A stretch of 64,000 nucleotides of DNA from Saprospiraceae bacterium (GCA_029251525.1 JAQXDE010000035.1:372001-436000); one strand, 5' to 3'. Positions 26,638-36,485 are shown, numbered from the stretch's first letter. Made by a program: numbers and translations. The notes: generated by a model not told the origin, from the letters alone.

Positions 26638-27615
26638 TTACAATTCTTTAAACTCTTGTTTTAATTGATTTTTATCAACAGGAACAACTCCCACTTTTTC
26701 ACAAACTTGTCCCCCGGCAAGGTTAGCTAATTTAGCAATTTCATTCAATTCTAATTTTATTGCCAGTCCTAAGGCTGTTAAGCTAATTACCGAATCTCCG
26801 GCTCCACAAACATCAGTAATATTTCGAATTTGAGTTGGAATTATTTCAATATTTTGACCATCGTCTATAAACATTCCTTTTTCTGAAAGGGTAATTATGG
26901 TATTCTTTGCTCCCGATTTTTTTCGTAAAAACTCACTAGCTTTTTTTAAAGAATCAAGGTTTGGAAGCACTTGAAATGGTGTACTCTCTTGAATCTCTTT
27001 TAAATTAGGCTTGAATATTTCTACATTTTTATATGCTAGGAAATTAACTTTTTTGGGGTCTACAACAATTGGAATTTCATTTTTTTCAGCCAAGGAAAGG
27101 ATTTTACTGATGACAGGTAGAGAAAGCACACCTTTGTTGTAGTCCTGTAAAATAATAACATCAATATTTTGTCCTGCTAAAAAAGTTTTAATTTTATTGA
27201 TAAAATTATCTTCTTCTGATTTTGAAAGATCAATAGTATCTTCTCTGTCAACTCGAAGTAATTGTTGATTATTTGCCATAACTCTAGTTTTGACAGTTGT
27301 ACACCTTTCCTTAGATCTTAGAATTCCGTTTTGCCATAAATTATTTTCAGGCATTAACTTTTTAAATATTTCACCATTCTCATCGTCTCCAATTACACTA
27401 AATAAAAATGGAGTTGCTCCCATAGCTTTTATATTTAATGCAACATTTCCTGATCCACCAAGCCGGTTATCTTCTCTTTTCAAATGGATAATGGGTACAG
27501 GAGCTTCAGGAGAAATACGATCTACATTTCCATTTAAATATCGATCGATGATGACATCTCCGATAATTGCAATATTGATGTTGTTAAATGCTTTGAAAAG
27601 CTGATTGGCATCCAT
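26638..27615 (-). CDS. Heptose-7-phosphate kinase (HldE kinase-domain type, PfkB family)
   Basis: 325 residues of a ribokinase-like PfkB kinase. Visible features are DVIIDRYLNGNVDRISPEAP (the substrate region diagnostic of the RfaE/HldE kinase domain), LGGSGNVALNIKAMGA, and the C-terminal catalytic signature DVCGAGDSV. The nucleotidyltransferase domain found at the C terminus of bifunctional HldE is absent, so this is a stand-alone kinase. Known role of the family: phosphorylation of D-glycero-beta-D-manno-heptose 7-phosphate at C1 in the ADP-heptose pathway. It is followed on the same strand by an oxidase and preceded by the Kdo-transferase gene, so the neighbourhood is lipopolysaccharide-related. 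Confidence 0.85.
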   Translation of the reverse strand: MDANQLFKAFNNINIAIIGDVIIDRYLNGNVDRISPEAPVPIIHLKREDNRLGGSGNVALNIKAMGATPFLFSVIGDDENGEIFKKLMPENNLWQNGILRSKERCTTVKTRVMANNQQLLRVDREDTIDLSKSEEDNFINKIKTFLAGQNIDVIILQDYNKGVLSLPVISKILSLAEKNEIPIVVDPKKVNFLAYKNVEIFKPNLKEIQESTPFQVLPNLDSLKKASEFLRKKSGAKNTIITLSEKGMFIDDGQNIEIIPTQIRNITDVCGAGDSVISLTALGLAIKLELNEIAKLANLAGGQVCEKVGVVPVDKNQLKQEFKEL

Positions 27616-27705
27616 TTTTGATTCTTTCTTTTTCTTTAAGTTAAGAGTACAAATTTTATAAAAACGAAGGGATATTCCTAGTTAATGAGTAATTAGTTCA
27701 ATTGA

Positions 27706-28941
27706 TTATTTTCCTTTAAAAATAAAATCAAAAATTTTCATTGTTGCACCTTGGTTTTTTAGAACATATTTTTCAGCATTTGTAGAAGCATTGTTGTAAA
27801 AATCGTCATTTTCTAGACTCTTCATAATGTAGTTAAATTCATCGTAATTTTTAATAGAATATCCTCCTCCCGTTTCCACAAGTTTATTTGCTTCTTCAAA
27901 TTTTTGATATTTTTCTCCGAAAATAACTGGTAAACCAAATGTGATTGGTTCCAATGTATTATGAATGCCATTTCCAAAACCACCTCCAATCAAAGCAATT
28001 TTTCCATATTGATAGAGACTTGAGAGCATTCCTATATTATCGATTATCATCACTTTTGCAGCAGCTGAATTCAAGGCGTTGGCTTTAGAGAAACGAACTG
28101 AATTGACGTTTAATTTCTTTTCAATTTCCAACAAACGATGTTCACTAATATCATGGGGTGCAATAATGAATTTCCAATGCAAATCGTTTTGAGTATAAAT
28201 CCATTTTATTAGAATGTCTTCCTCTGATGGCCAAGTACTTCCACCAATTAAAATTTCAGTGTTACCTTTGAAAAAAATTATCTCGTCAAAAGATCTTTTG
28301 TTTTTTTGTATTTCTAAAACTCGATCAACTCGTGTATCACCCGCAACAGAAACATGAGAAACTTTATTTTCTAAAAGAATGGATTTTGAATATTCATTTT
28401 GGACAAAAATATGATCAAAAAAGAATAACATTTTTTTAAAAAAAGAACCATACGGTTTAAAGAAAATTTGGTCCTCCCTGAAAATGGATGAAACTAAATA
28501 AGTAGGAATTTTTTCTTGATTTAGCTGTTTTAGATAGTTATACCAGAATTCATATTTTACAAAAAAAACAATCTGGGGTTGAACAATTTTAAGAAACTGT
28601 TTTGCATTTTTCGTGGTATCTAAGGGAAGGTAAAAAATGTGATCAGCATATTTGTAATTCTTTCGGATTTCAAGTCCTGAAGGAGAAAAAAAAGTCAAAA
28701 ATATTTTATAATCTGGAAGGTCCTTTTTTATTTTTTCAATTAGAGGTCTGCCTTGTTCAAACTCTCCAAGAGAGGCACAGTGAAACCATACAGTCGGTTG
28801 GTTATCAGTGATTTGTGAACTTATGTTAGAAAAAATGTCTTGTCTGCCCTGAACCCATAGTTTTGCTTTTTTATCAAAAAAAGAAGCTAACCATAATCCA
28901 AAACCATAAAGCCATATTCCAAAATCATACAATCTAATCAT
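27706..28941 (-). CDS. waaA: 3-deoxy-D-manno-octulosonic acid (Kdo) transferase
   Basis: 411 residues, the usual length for WaaA/KdtA. An N-terminal membrane-associated segment (IWLYGFGLWLASFF) is followed by the catalytic-base region WFHCASLGEFEQGRPLIE. The second GT-B domain has LIGGSTWPSEEDIL and IALIGGGFGNGIHNTLEP, the CMP-Kdo-binding region. It transfers Kdo from CMP-Kdo to lipid A precursor at the inner face of the cytoplasmic membrane. It sits 90 bases upstream of the heptose kinase and 42 bases downstream of the membrane SGNH hydrolase, consistent with an envelope operon. Confidence 0.92.
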   Translation of the reverse strand: MIRLYDFGIWLYGFGLWLASFFDKKAKLWVQGRQDIFSNISSQITDNQPTVWFHCASLGEFEQGRPLIEKIKKDLPDYKIFLTFFSPSGLEIRKNYKYADHIFYLPLDTTKNAKQFLKIVQPQIVFFVKYEFWYNYLKQLNQEKIPTYLVSSIFREDQIFFKPYGSFFKKMLFFFDHIFVQNEYSKSILLENKVSHVSVAGDTRVDRVLEIQKNKRSFDEIIFFKGNTEILIGGSTWPSEEDILIKWIYTQNDLHWKFIIAPHDISEHRLLEIEKKLNVNSVRFSKANALNSAAAKVMIIDNIGMLSSLYQYGKIALIGGGFGNGIHNTLEPITFGLPVIFGEKYQKFEEANKLVETGGGYSIKNYDEFNYIMKSLENDDFYNNASTNAEKYVLKNQGATMKIFDFIFKGK

Positions 28942-28983
28942 GAATAATGGTTTCTGATTTAATGATAAATTTTGTCTTTATAT

Positions 28984-30138
28984 TTATTCTCTCAATTTTA
29001 TTTTTTCTGCAATTTTTTCGGCCAGGATTTTAGCACCTAGCGAGGTGAAATGAACATCATCAATAAAATAATCTAAGTCTTTAGGTATCGCAGGTTCACC
29101 ATGAACAAAAGTAGTCTTATATTTCGCAGCAATTGCAGCTGCACTCATATTGTAGGCATCCATTGCTAAAGCCATAGTTTCTTGGTTTGGATACTTACCA
29201 TCTAAAATACACATTCCACGATCCATCCAAAGTACTTTTTCTTCTTCTGTGGACATCTCGGTTTTGTAAAAGTAGGGTTGAGAAACTAGGATTACTTCTG
29301 CCCCATCATTTTGTAGAATCTCAACAATATTACTCATGTACTTTCTGAAATCTTTTAAGGATTTGAAAACAGAAATGTCAAAACTTGCTGGATCCAAAGT
29401 TGGAGTATACCAAAATTTTCGAATGACATAATTTATTCGTGATTCAAAAGTAGGTGGTTTTGCACCATTAATGCTTGGTCCATAAAAATGAGTATAATCA
29501 CTTTTGTATTCTCCAATGGCTAAAGTTGCAGGGGAAAATGATCGATATAAATCATTGATTCCATGCATGACAATTACTATGTCAGGTTGGAAATCTCTAG
29601 CGTATACAGTATAGTTGATGATAGTATGCTTACTTGTGTACCAATCCATTCCCGCATTAAGAACTTCAATTTTTTTATTGGGGTATTTTTTATTTAGAAT
29701 TCGTTGCAAAACGGAGGGATAGCGATTTACAGTATCTAACCTTACATTTCGAGTAGTGGAACCTCCAATGCATAGTACTCTGAAGGTTGTAGTATCTTTT
29801 TCAGAACTAAATTCATATTTATTGGGTGGAATTTGTAAGAAAGGATCGAAGAGGTGCTCCTGTGTTTGGTAATAGTAGTAATGTCCACCCAGATAAACGA
29901 AAAACAACGTCATCAATGAGGGAATTAGCGTCATGAATAAAACCTTCACTCCATTCTTTCTCATGAAACTATTGATCCACCATGGAATTGCAATTAACAA
30001 TATTATTGCTAATGCCACCAAAATCACAAAATACTTTTTTGAGTAGATAAATATTTCAGGGGCGTCAGATCCATGTGAAATGAATCCAGTAAAAATGAGT
30101 ATTGCGCATATATAGTAGGCAAAAATTACCTTTTTCAT
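28984..30138 (-). CDS. Membrane-anchored SGNH/GDSL hydrolase
   Basis: 384 residues. Three N-terminal transmembrane helices (about 1-20, 34-54 and 65-87) are followed by a periplasmic SGNH-hydrolase domain. Block I is CIGGSTTRN (serine nucleophile), block III is MHGINDLYRS (Asn), and the C-terminal Asp/His block is IDDVHFTSLG. Membrane-anchored SGNH proteins often remove or add O-acetyl groups on envelope glycans. The next gene encodes Kdo transferase, so a lipopolysaccharide or capsule modification role is plausible but not shown. Confidence 0.8.
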   Translation of the reverse strand: MKKVIFAYYICAILIFTGFISHGSDAPEIFIYSKKYFVILVALAIILLIAIPWWINSFMRKNGVKVLFMTLIPSLMTLFFVYLGGHYYYYQTQEHLFDPFLQIPPNKYEFSSEKDTTTFRVLCIGGSTTRNVRLDTVNRYPSVLQRILNKKYPNKKIEVLNAGMDWYTSKHTIINYTVYARDFQPDIVIVMHGINDLYRSFSPATLAIGEYKSDYTHFYGPSINGAKPPTFESRINYVIRKFWYTPTLDPASFDISVFKSLKDFRKYMSNIVEILQNDGAEVILVSQPYFYKTEMSTEEEKVLWMDRGMCILDGKYPNQETMALAMDAYNMSAAAIAAKYKTTFVHGEPAIPKDLDYFIDDVHFTSLGAKILAEKIAEKIKLRE

Positions 30139-30378
30139 TTTGTTTCTTGATAAAATATTATGAAATGTGTTATCGAATAAATATTAAAATAGTCAATCCT
30201 AAATAAAGCAAATATAATAAAGTCTAATAAATTTATTTTTTTAATAATTAAGGGATAGGAATTTCAATTCATTTAGTAGATACAATTTTCAAAAAGATAA
30301 TTTAACAAGAAAAGGTGACGTGAAATTTCACATCTTTATATTAGATTAAATTTATTGAAGGGATTTAAAAAAAAATAT

Positions 30379-31407
30379 TTATTGGGACACAGCAGCGGGT
30401 TTTAATTCCTTTTTTGGTAGAATAATTTCTAATTCTCTGAGAGGGAGACCATTTGAGTTGATACCCAGGAAACGTTGTTCAGGGGTATTTCCAAAAGCAT
30501 ATTCGCAATTTTCACCTTTTCTACTACAATTAAGAAGTGCATCAAAAATTTTCCAATATCCATAGTAATCTACATTGTTGGTGATTGCCTTTCGAAGAGA
30601 ACGTCGAGCTGTGGCATTTCTAACACCATTATCAAAATCCATGTCAAGTGCGTAGCTTTCATTGTGCCCTGCTCGATGAGGGGGGGTTGTTGAATTATCA
30701 TGAAGTTGTCTAATGTAATTTCGTTGAATAACATTGGTAGCAGTCTTGAAAACTTTTTCTCCAAATTTTTCTCCAACTATTCTATCATTTTCTGCAACCA
30801 TTATAACCATTTTAATATCAGAAGCCATCGTCTTATAATTATCTAAAATTCCTCCATTAAATGGTCCTGATCCCGGGGAACACAGTAAAATGGCAATAGG
30901 TTTAGGGATATTATGTTTTTCATAATTGATTGCTAAATCTGCTGTTATAACTCCTCCGTAGGAATGCCCAACCATTGCTAAATTTTTTATTTTGGGTTTG
31001 ATAAAATTATTATTTTTCATTTTTTTTAATGCATCTCGAATTGCTTGACTAACATTGGTTGAAAATTTACTAGGTTTCGGGGAGTATACATTTTTTTGGT
31101 AACGTGGAAATATTACAATATTCCCTTTTCGAACTAAATGTTTAATCCACTGTCCATATATCATTGGATTATAACCACCATATCCATGATTGAATACAAC
31201 CACATTAGCAGAGTCAGGTCGAGGGCTTGAGGGTTCATATAGCCAAAAGCCATCAGGTGATTGTGCGAAGTCATGCTGAATTACTTTCTCATGGAGGTAA
31301 ACCGAGCTTCCAGGGCCTTCATTTGGCTGTGTTGGATTAAATTTAGTTTGTGAAAAAAGGACAGAAGAATTTAAAATAAGAGTTAAGACTAAAATATTAT
31401 TTTTCAT
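30379..31407 (-). CDS. Secreted alpha/beta hydrolase
   Basis: 342 residues. A signal peptide (MKNNILVLTLILNSSVLFSQ) is followed by a PET-hydrolase/chlorophyllase-like alpha/beta-hydrolase domain. An HG oxyanion motif (VVVFNHGYGGYN) is present. The nucleophile elbow is GHSYGG with Ser at residue 159, the acid is likely in MVAENDRIVG, and the catalytic His in GHNESYALD. No T9SS tail, so the enzyme is probably periplasmic. The substrate is unknown; esterase or lipase activity is the family expectation. The gene is separated by 240 bases from the downstream SGNH hydrolase and divergent from the TlpA lipoprotein gene. Confidence 0.8.
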   Translation of the reverse strand: MKNNILVLTLILNSSVLFSQTKFNPTQPNEGPGSSVYLHEKVIQHDFAQSPDGFWLYEPSSPRPDSANVVVFNHGYGGYNPMIYGQWIKHLVRKGNIVIFPRYQKNVYSPKPSKFSTNVSQAIRDALKKMKNNNFIKPKIKNLAMVGHSYGGVITADLAINYEKHNIPKPIAILLCSPGSGPFNGGILDNYKTMASDIKMVIMVAENDRIVGEKFGEKVFKTATNVIQRNYIRQLHDNSTTPPHRAGHNESYALDMDFDNGVRNATARRSLRKAITNNVDYYGYWKIFDALLNCSRKGENCEYAFGNTPEQRFLGINSNGLPLRELEIILPKKELKPAAVSQ

Positions 31408-31514
31408 GGTTTGTTATTGTATTGATTCAATCAATGCGAACGAAATAAAGGAAAAATGGTTGTTTAAATCTTGTAAGTTTGCAAACATAATATTATCTCA
31501 AATAATTTTTAAAT

Positions 31515-32600
31515 ATGAAAATAATAAATAGCTGTTTATTGTTAATTTTATTTTTTGGTTGCAACCCAAAAAAAAATGAGAGTATTTTAGAAAAAAGCCC
31601 AAAAATCAAATCTGGAGTAGTAGAATACAATATTAGTGTTGAACCTAAAAATGTGGAACTTTTTGATGCCGGAGACTTTGGAACTCGAGCACGAGGTGTC
31701 TTTAATGATGGAAAATTGCACTTTGTAAAACTTGGCAAAAAAGATCAAGAATCATTTCAAATAATAGATTTAAAAACTAATAAAGAGACTAATTATCTAG
31801 TTTTTAGAGGTGAAAAGTATGCTTTAGAAAACTCAGATGAGATGATTCCAGAAATGGGGGAGTTGATTTTTCAAGATGAGAAAAAGATAATAGCTGGGTA
31901 TGAGTGCCAGAAAGCAATTGCAAAAATGGGAGATGGTTTTTTAATTGCTTGGATGACTTTAGAATTGGGGGTTAATTTTTGTCCTTATGTTATCTCAAAA
32001 GGATTTGCTTTAGAATATTCATTAAATATGCCATTTGGGAAGGTAAATTATCTTGCAACAAAGGTTGAATTAAAACAAATTGAGGAAAACTTATTTCAAC
32101 CTTCAAAAGAATTTAAATCTATTACATTAAATGAATTGCAAACTAAAATAATGGGCCTTTCTGCAGAATCTGCTTTTGAAAAAGGAGCAGTTTTACCTAC
32201 ATTTGATTTGGAAAATATGGCTGGTCAAAAAGTAGGTTTGGAAAGTTTTAAAGGAACGGTAGTTTTGATTAATTTTTGGTTTATTAATTGTCCCCCTTGC
32301 CAAATGGAAATTCCAGACTTAAATGAATTGAGAGCTGAGTATGAAGGAAGGAATGTAGCATTTTTAGCTATTACTTTTGACGTAAAAAGTAAAGTAAAGT
32401 CTTTTCTGCAAGAATCGCCTTTTAATTTTCAGCATTTTCCTAATGCTCGGTCTATCATAGAACTATACGGAATACAAGTTTTTCCAACGAGTGTAGTAAT
32501 TAACAAAGAAGGAAAAGTAGTGAATAGTAAAATTGGTGGGTCAATGAATATCAAAGAAGAATTAAAGGTTTTTATTGAAGAAGCATTGGCTCAGAATTAA
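31515..32600 (+). CDS. TlpA-like thioredoxin-domain lipoprotein
   Basis: 361 residues. A lipoprotein signal peptide ends with LFFGC (Cys about 16). An N-terminal domain of about 190 residues (GVVEYNISVEP, EKKIIAGYECQKAIAKMGDG, WMTLELGVNFCPYV) resembles the Bacteroidota GLPGLI/DUF4412-type lipoprotein domain. A C-terminal TlpA/ResA-like thioredoxin domain carries the CPPC motif in FWFINCPPCQMEIP near residue 259 and the cis-Pro segment QVFPTSVVIN. It probably acts as a periplasmic disulfide reductase. GpsA follows on the same strand at a 45-base distance; no functional link is evident. Confidence 0.85.
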   Translation: MKIINSCLLLILFFGCNPKKNESILEKSPKIKSGVVEYNISVEPKNVELFDAGDFGTRARGVFNDGKLHFVKLGKKDQESFQIIDLKTNKETNYLVFRGEKYALENSDEMIPEMGELIFQDEKKIIAGYECQKAIAKMGDGFLIAWMTLELGVNFCPYVISKGFALEYSLNMPFGKVNYLATKVELKQIEENLFQPSKEFKSITLNELQTKIMGLSAESAFEKGAVLPTFDLENMAGQKVGLESFKGTVVLINFWFINCPPCQMEIPDLNELRAEYEGRNVAFLAITFDVKSKVKSFLQESPFNFQHFPNARSIIELYGIQVFPTSVVINKEGKVVNSKIGGSMNIKEELKVFIEEALAQN

Positions 32601-32645
32601 TAATATTAAGAGTAGCTAAAGTAGCTCTTTAAAAAATGAAAAATA

Positions 32646-33686
32646 TTGGAAAAGTCGCAACAGGTAGGTATTATTGGTGCAGGTAGTTTTGGAACTGCAA
32701 TCGCTCAACTCATTTCAGAAAATGCCAATGTATTGCTATTTGCAAGAAATAGAAGCCTTGTAGAAAAGATAAATGCCTCTCATAAACATCATGGGATTCA
32801 ATTGAATAAGAATATCATTGCTACTTCTGATCCGGAATTTTTAGCAAAGAGTTGTACTTTGATTTTTCCAGTAGTACCTTCGGTAAGTTTTCGAGCTATG
32901 ATGAAAAGTTTCTCACCCTACTTGCATCCGTATCATATACTGATACATGGTACAAAAGGATTTGATGTTAGAGAAGCAGATATGACTAAATTGGAAGCTG
33001 GGAAAATTACTCGCCATGAAGTGCATACAATGAGTAATGTAATTGAGCAGGAGAGCTCTGTTGTAAGAATAGGTTGCTTAAGTGGTCCTAATTTGTCATC
33101 TGAAATTATGGCTGGTCAACCAACGGCAACTTTAATAGCAAGTCGATATGATGAGGTTTTTGAACTGGGAAAAAAAGTGTTAAAAGGGCAAAGGTTTCAA
33201 GTTTTTGGTTCTAGGTCGATGTTAGGTGCTGAAATGGCTGGAGCATTGAAAAATGTATATGCAATTGGTTCTGGTATACTTGGTGGATTAGGGATGGGGA
33301 AAAATATTCAGGCCATGTTGATTACTCGAGGATTGGTTGAAATGATTTATTTTGCCAAAGCATTTAATATTGATAAAAGTGCTTTTTTAGGAACAGCGGG
33401 CATAGGAGATTTGATTGCAACGGCAACTAGTGAAGATAGTCGGAATTTTACATTTGGAAAAAGGCTAGGGCAGGGTGAATCTCTAGAGGAAATAATGGAA
33501 ACTATGCCTGAGTTAGCGGAGGGGGTTAGAACTTTAAAGATATTTAAACATTTATCAAGACAGCATAAAATTAGAGTGCCTATTACACAAATGCTTTATA
33601 AATCTGTTTTTGAAGGATTTGCGGTAGAGAAGGCATTGAAATATTTGATTGCATATCCTTATGATGTAGATGTAGACTTTTTATAA
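32646..33686 (+). CDS. gpsA: NAD(P)-dependent glycerol-3-phosphate dehydrogenase
   Basis: 346 residues. N-terminal Rossmann motif VGIIGAGSFGTAIAQL, a FARN substrate loop, CLSGPNLSSEI, and the catalytic-lysine region MAGALKNVYAIGSG with NIQAMLITRGLVEM. It makes sn-glycerol 3-phosphate from dihydroxyacetone phosphate for phospholipid synthesis. The start is odd: the reading frame has a TGA at 32637-32639 and no ATG before deep inside the domain, so translation must start at the TTG at 32646 or a nearby non-standard codon. An ATG at 32636 is in another frame. Either this is a true TTG start, rare in Bacteroidota, or a small indel separates the ATG from the gene. Confidence 0.9.
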   Translation: MEKSQQVGIIGAGSFGTAIAQLISENANVLLFARNRSLVEKINASHKHHGIQLNKNIIATSDPEFLAKSCTLIFPVVPSVSFRAMMKSFSPYLHPYHILIHGTKGFDVREADMTKLEAGKITRHEVHTMSNVIEQESSVVRIGCLSGPNLSSEIMAGQPTATLIASRYDEVFELGKKVLKGQRFQVFGSRSMLGAEMAGALKNVYAIGSGILGGLGMGKNIQAMLITRGLVEMIYFAKAFNIDKSAFLGTAGIGDLIATATSEDSRNFTFGKRLGQGESLEEIMETMPELAEGVRTLKIFKHLSRQHKIRVPITQMLYKSVFEGFAVEKALKYLIAYPYDVDVDFL

Positions 33687-33736
33687 AGAGGGTCTATTTA
33701 ATTTATAACTCTGGTCAAAGTTATGGTGGTTAGAAG

Positions 33737-33820
33737 ATGACATACATACAAATATTCGTTTTATGTATTTATATTTTCCCTATTAGCATGTAATGAACCT
33801 AAAATAAAAAAGGACATTTC
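33737..33820 (+). pseudogene. Remnant of a lipoprotein signal peptide
   Basis: Reading TAC AAA TAT TCG onward gives YKYSFYVFIFSLLACNEP followed by KIKKD, an excellent lipoprotein signal sequence with lipobox LLAC. The start codon ATG at 33737 is out of frame with it. Removing one copy of the 4-base duplication in catacata (33741-33748) restores MTYKYSFYV. The frame then runs straight into the terminator hairpin, so the body of the gene is missing. This is probably the leftover 5' end of a deleted lipoprotein gene; chance is possible because the segment is short. Confidence 0.4.
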
Positions 33821-33842
33821 TTTAACCGAAATGTCCTTTTTT
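33806..33842. terminator. Bidirectional Rho-independent terminator
   Basis: A perfect 15-bp stem (aaaaaaggacatttc / gaaatgtcctttttt) with a 7-base loop separates gpsA from the converging sppA gene. It has A/T tracts on both sides and so suits both directions. Confidence 0.85.
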
Positions 33843-33863
33843 ATTTTTAAATATTCCTATCAA

Positions 33864-35657
33864 TTAATCAACATCAATTATATACGGCATTCTAGCTTGC
33901 ACTCCTTTTGCTTGCATCATTTCTTTTAATGCCTTTACATGAGGGTATAATTCACCTAACTCACTTTGTAACAATTTATTTACAGATTTATTAGCCATTG
34001 GTTCTTTGCTGTTATTTCCTGTAATATTGTCAATGAATTGTTGAAGGGGTTCTTTTACTTGTGGGAATTCCTTTAATCGATAATCTGAAATCCCTGCCTT
34101 TTCTGCTGCGAGATTAATTGCATCATTAAGGTCACCTAACTGATCAACAAGGCCGATTTTTAAAGCGGTTTTTCCAGTCCAGACTCTCCCTTGTGCGATC
34201 TCATGAGCTTGTTCTTTAGTCATTCCTCTTCCTTCTGAAACCCTTAGTAAAAAATGATCATAAAATTCATCTATGTATTTTTGAATTCGATCACCTTCTT
34301 CTTTATTCATATCAAAGAAAGGAGAAATGCTGGTTGCAAATTTTGTTGTTTTAACGGTATCTACTTCAATTCCTAAATGGTCACGCATACCATCCTGGAA
34401 ACTAGGAATCATTGCAAATACTCCAATCGAACCTGTTATTGTATTTGATTGGGCTAAAATAGCATCTGAATTACATGCAATATAGTATCCACCAGAAGCT
34501 GCTACATCCCCCATAGATGTAATTACTGTCTTTCCATCAGCTTTAGCTAATTCAATTTCTCTCCAAATATTTTCTGAAGCCATTCCACTTCCTCCACCTG
34601 AATTTACTCGAATAACAATCGCTTTTACATTATCATCTTGTCTAGCTTTTCGAATAATTCTAGCATAATTATCTCCACCAACACTACCCAAAGTTCCTTC
34701 TCCGTCGACGATGGAACCTTCAGCATAAATTACGGCAATCTTGTTACTTGATTTGAAATCTATTTTGTTTCCTACATATTCTGCATAATCATACAATCCA
34801 ATTGTTGGAATTTTGTCCTTTTCAGCTAAACCCAAACGAGTTCGTAGTTCCATCAAAACTTCATCTTTATATTTTATTCCATCTACTAGACCTGATTCCA
34901 TAGCTTCCTTAGAATTTAATAAAATTCCTTCATTCGCAATAGATTTTAATTGTTTAGGTGTCAAATTTCGTGAAACTGCAATATCATTTAAGTACACCTC
35001 GTACATGCCTCCTAAGTATTCTCGAACTTGCAATTTATTTTGTTCACTCATTTCGAATAATCGGAATGGTTCTGTTGCACTCTTAAATTGTCCTGCATAT
35101 TTAACCTGCATTTTTACACCGATTTTATCTAACATTCCCTTAAAAAAAGGAATACTTGCGGCAAATCCATCAAATTCCATTACTGAAAATGGATTGATAT
35201 AGACTTGATCTGCTGCAGATGCTAAATAGTAAGTCCCTTTAGAATAAGTAGGAGCATAGGCTAAAACAAATTTTCCACTTTCCTTAAATTCATCTATAGT
35301 TTTTCTTAGGTAAGCAGCGTTAGCTTGTCCTAAACTTGCATTAGTTAAATCAATCATAATTCCCTGAATGTTATCATCAGTTTTGGCGTGATTGATACTA
35401 TGAACAATATCATGTACACCCAGAATATTATCCATTTCTAATTGGAATTGATCCGCCTGAACATTATTTGTTTTTTCTGGAATTTGATTTTTAAGTGAAA
35501 TGTTTAGAACTGAATTTGGTTTAGCAGCAGCTTTATTTTCACCACTTGCTTCTGATACTAATCCAGCAACAGCAGAACTTCCAATAAAGAATAATGCTAT
35601 TCCAGAAAGTGTTACTCCCAAACAAGAAGCGAAAACAAACTTGAAGAAATCTTTCAT
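33864..35657 (-). CDS. sppA: Signal peptide peptidase SppA (67 kDa type)
   Basis: 597 residues, the double-domain form of SppA. One N-terminal transmembrane helix (about 6-28) anchors it in the inner membrane. The catalytic lysine lies in the N-terminal repeat (GQFKSATEPF, Lys about 192) and the nucleophilic serine in the C-terminal repeat (GDVAASGGYY, Ser about 388), as in E. coli SppA (Lys209/Ser409). Other conserved segments are VIRVNSGGGS and TGSIGVF. It digests cleaved signal peptides in the membrane. No partner gene is adjacent. Confidence 0.93.
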   Translation of the reverse strand: MKDFFKFVFASCLGVTLSGIALFFIGSSAVAGLVSEASGENKAAAKPNSVLNISLKNQIPEKTNNVQADQFQLEMDNILGVHDIVHSINHAKTDDNIQGIMIDLTNASLGQANAAYLRKTIDEFKESGKFVLAYAPTYSKGTYYLASAADQVYINPFSVMEFDGFAASIPFFKGMLDKIGVKMQVKYAGQFKSATEPFRLFEMSEQNKLQVREYLGGMYEVYLNDIAVSRNLTPKQLKSIANEGILLNSKEAMESGLVDGIKYKDEVLMELRTRLGLAEKDKIPTIGLYDYAEYVGNKIDFKSSNKIAVIYAEGSIVDGEGTLGSVGGDNYARIIRKARQDDNVKAIVIRVNSGGGSGMASENIWREIELAKADGKTVITSMGDVAASGGYYIACNSDAILAQSNTITGSIGVFAMIPSFQDGMRDHLGIEVDTVKTTKFATSISPFFDMNKEEGDRIQKYIDEFYDHFLLRVSEGRGMTKEQAHEIAQGRVWTGKTALKIGLVDQLGDLNDAINLAAEKAGISDYRLKEFPQVKEPLQQFIDNITGNNSKEPMANKSVNKLLQSELGELYPHVKALKEMMQAKGVQARMPYIIDVD

Positions 35658-36485
35658 ATTAGTATTTTAATTTTAGAATTTTATTTTAACTATTATTTAT
35701 TCACAAAAGTATAATAATACAAGTTATTTACTATTATAATTTTTTGTAAAAATAAATGATAATTGAATTTAGGAGGTTATTTTTAGATGAAACATGCATA
35801 ATATGGGATTGAGTGTTACTTTTTACTACTAGTATGATTTCCTCAAAAATTTATTTTAAAATTCCTCAATTTTTTTTGTGTTTTTATTGTTTCATTAAAT
35901 CTATTATTTGGACTCTCCCGGTTTCAAAAATGAGTTACTCAAATCTTAAAGATTTAGTCTCCTTTATTATTCTCTCTATCACCTTGTTTTAAAAATGATG
36001 ACCTACCAAGGTTAAAGGCAGGGACAAGTTTTACATTTCCAGTTATAGAATATGGAAAAGTTAACTTGAACTAAAAGAGTTAACGTTTTTTTTATAAAAA
36101 TCATTTATTCCAATTTGAGAGCTAGCTAGGTGAAAATTAATGTACAACAGTTATAATATTAGACGCAGTTGTCTTTTGTTTTAAGATAATTTCACAGGAA
36201 AAGGTGAAAAATGGCTAAACTGAACAATAAATAGGGCAAAGAAAAATGGTTTCCTGATAGTTGGAAAGAGAGAGGGGATTAGGTAGACATATTATGGAGA
36301 GGAAATTTTAGGCCTTTCAATCAAGTATATCTCATTATATGAATTACTATAAGTTTAAATATATTGAAACCGAGTGAAAAAAATCTTTGCTTTTATTGTG
36401 TGGGATTGACTTTGTTGTGGATAGGATAATGGTTTATCAAGATTGACAAATGAATTTTATGAATTAGATTGGATTTTAAAAGACA
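35658..36485. other. Long non-coding spacer
   Basis: About 830 bases with stops in all frames. I found no hairpin of terminator type, RNA gene or recognisable protein remnant. It is probably decayed sequence plus the promoter of sppA near the left end. Confidence 0.45.
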
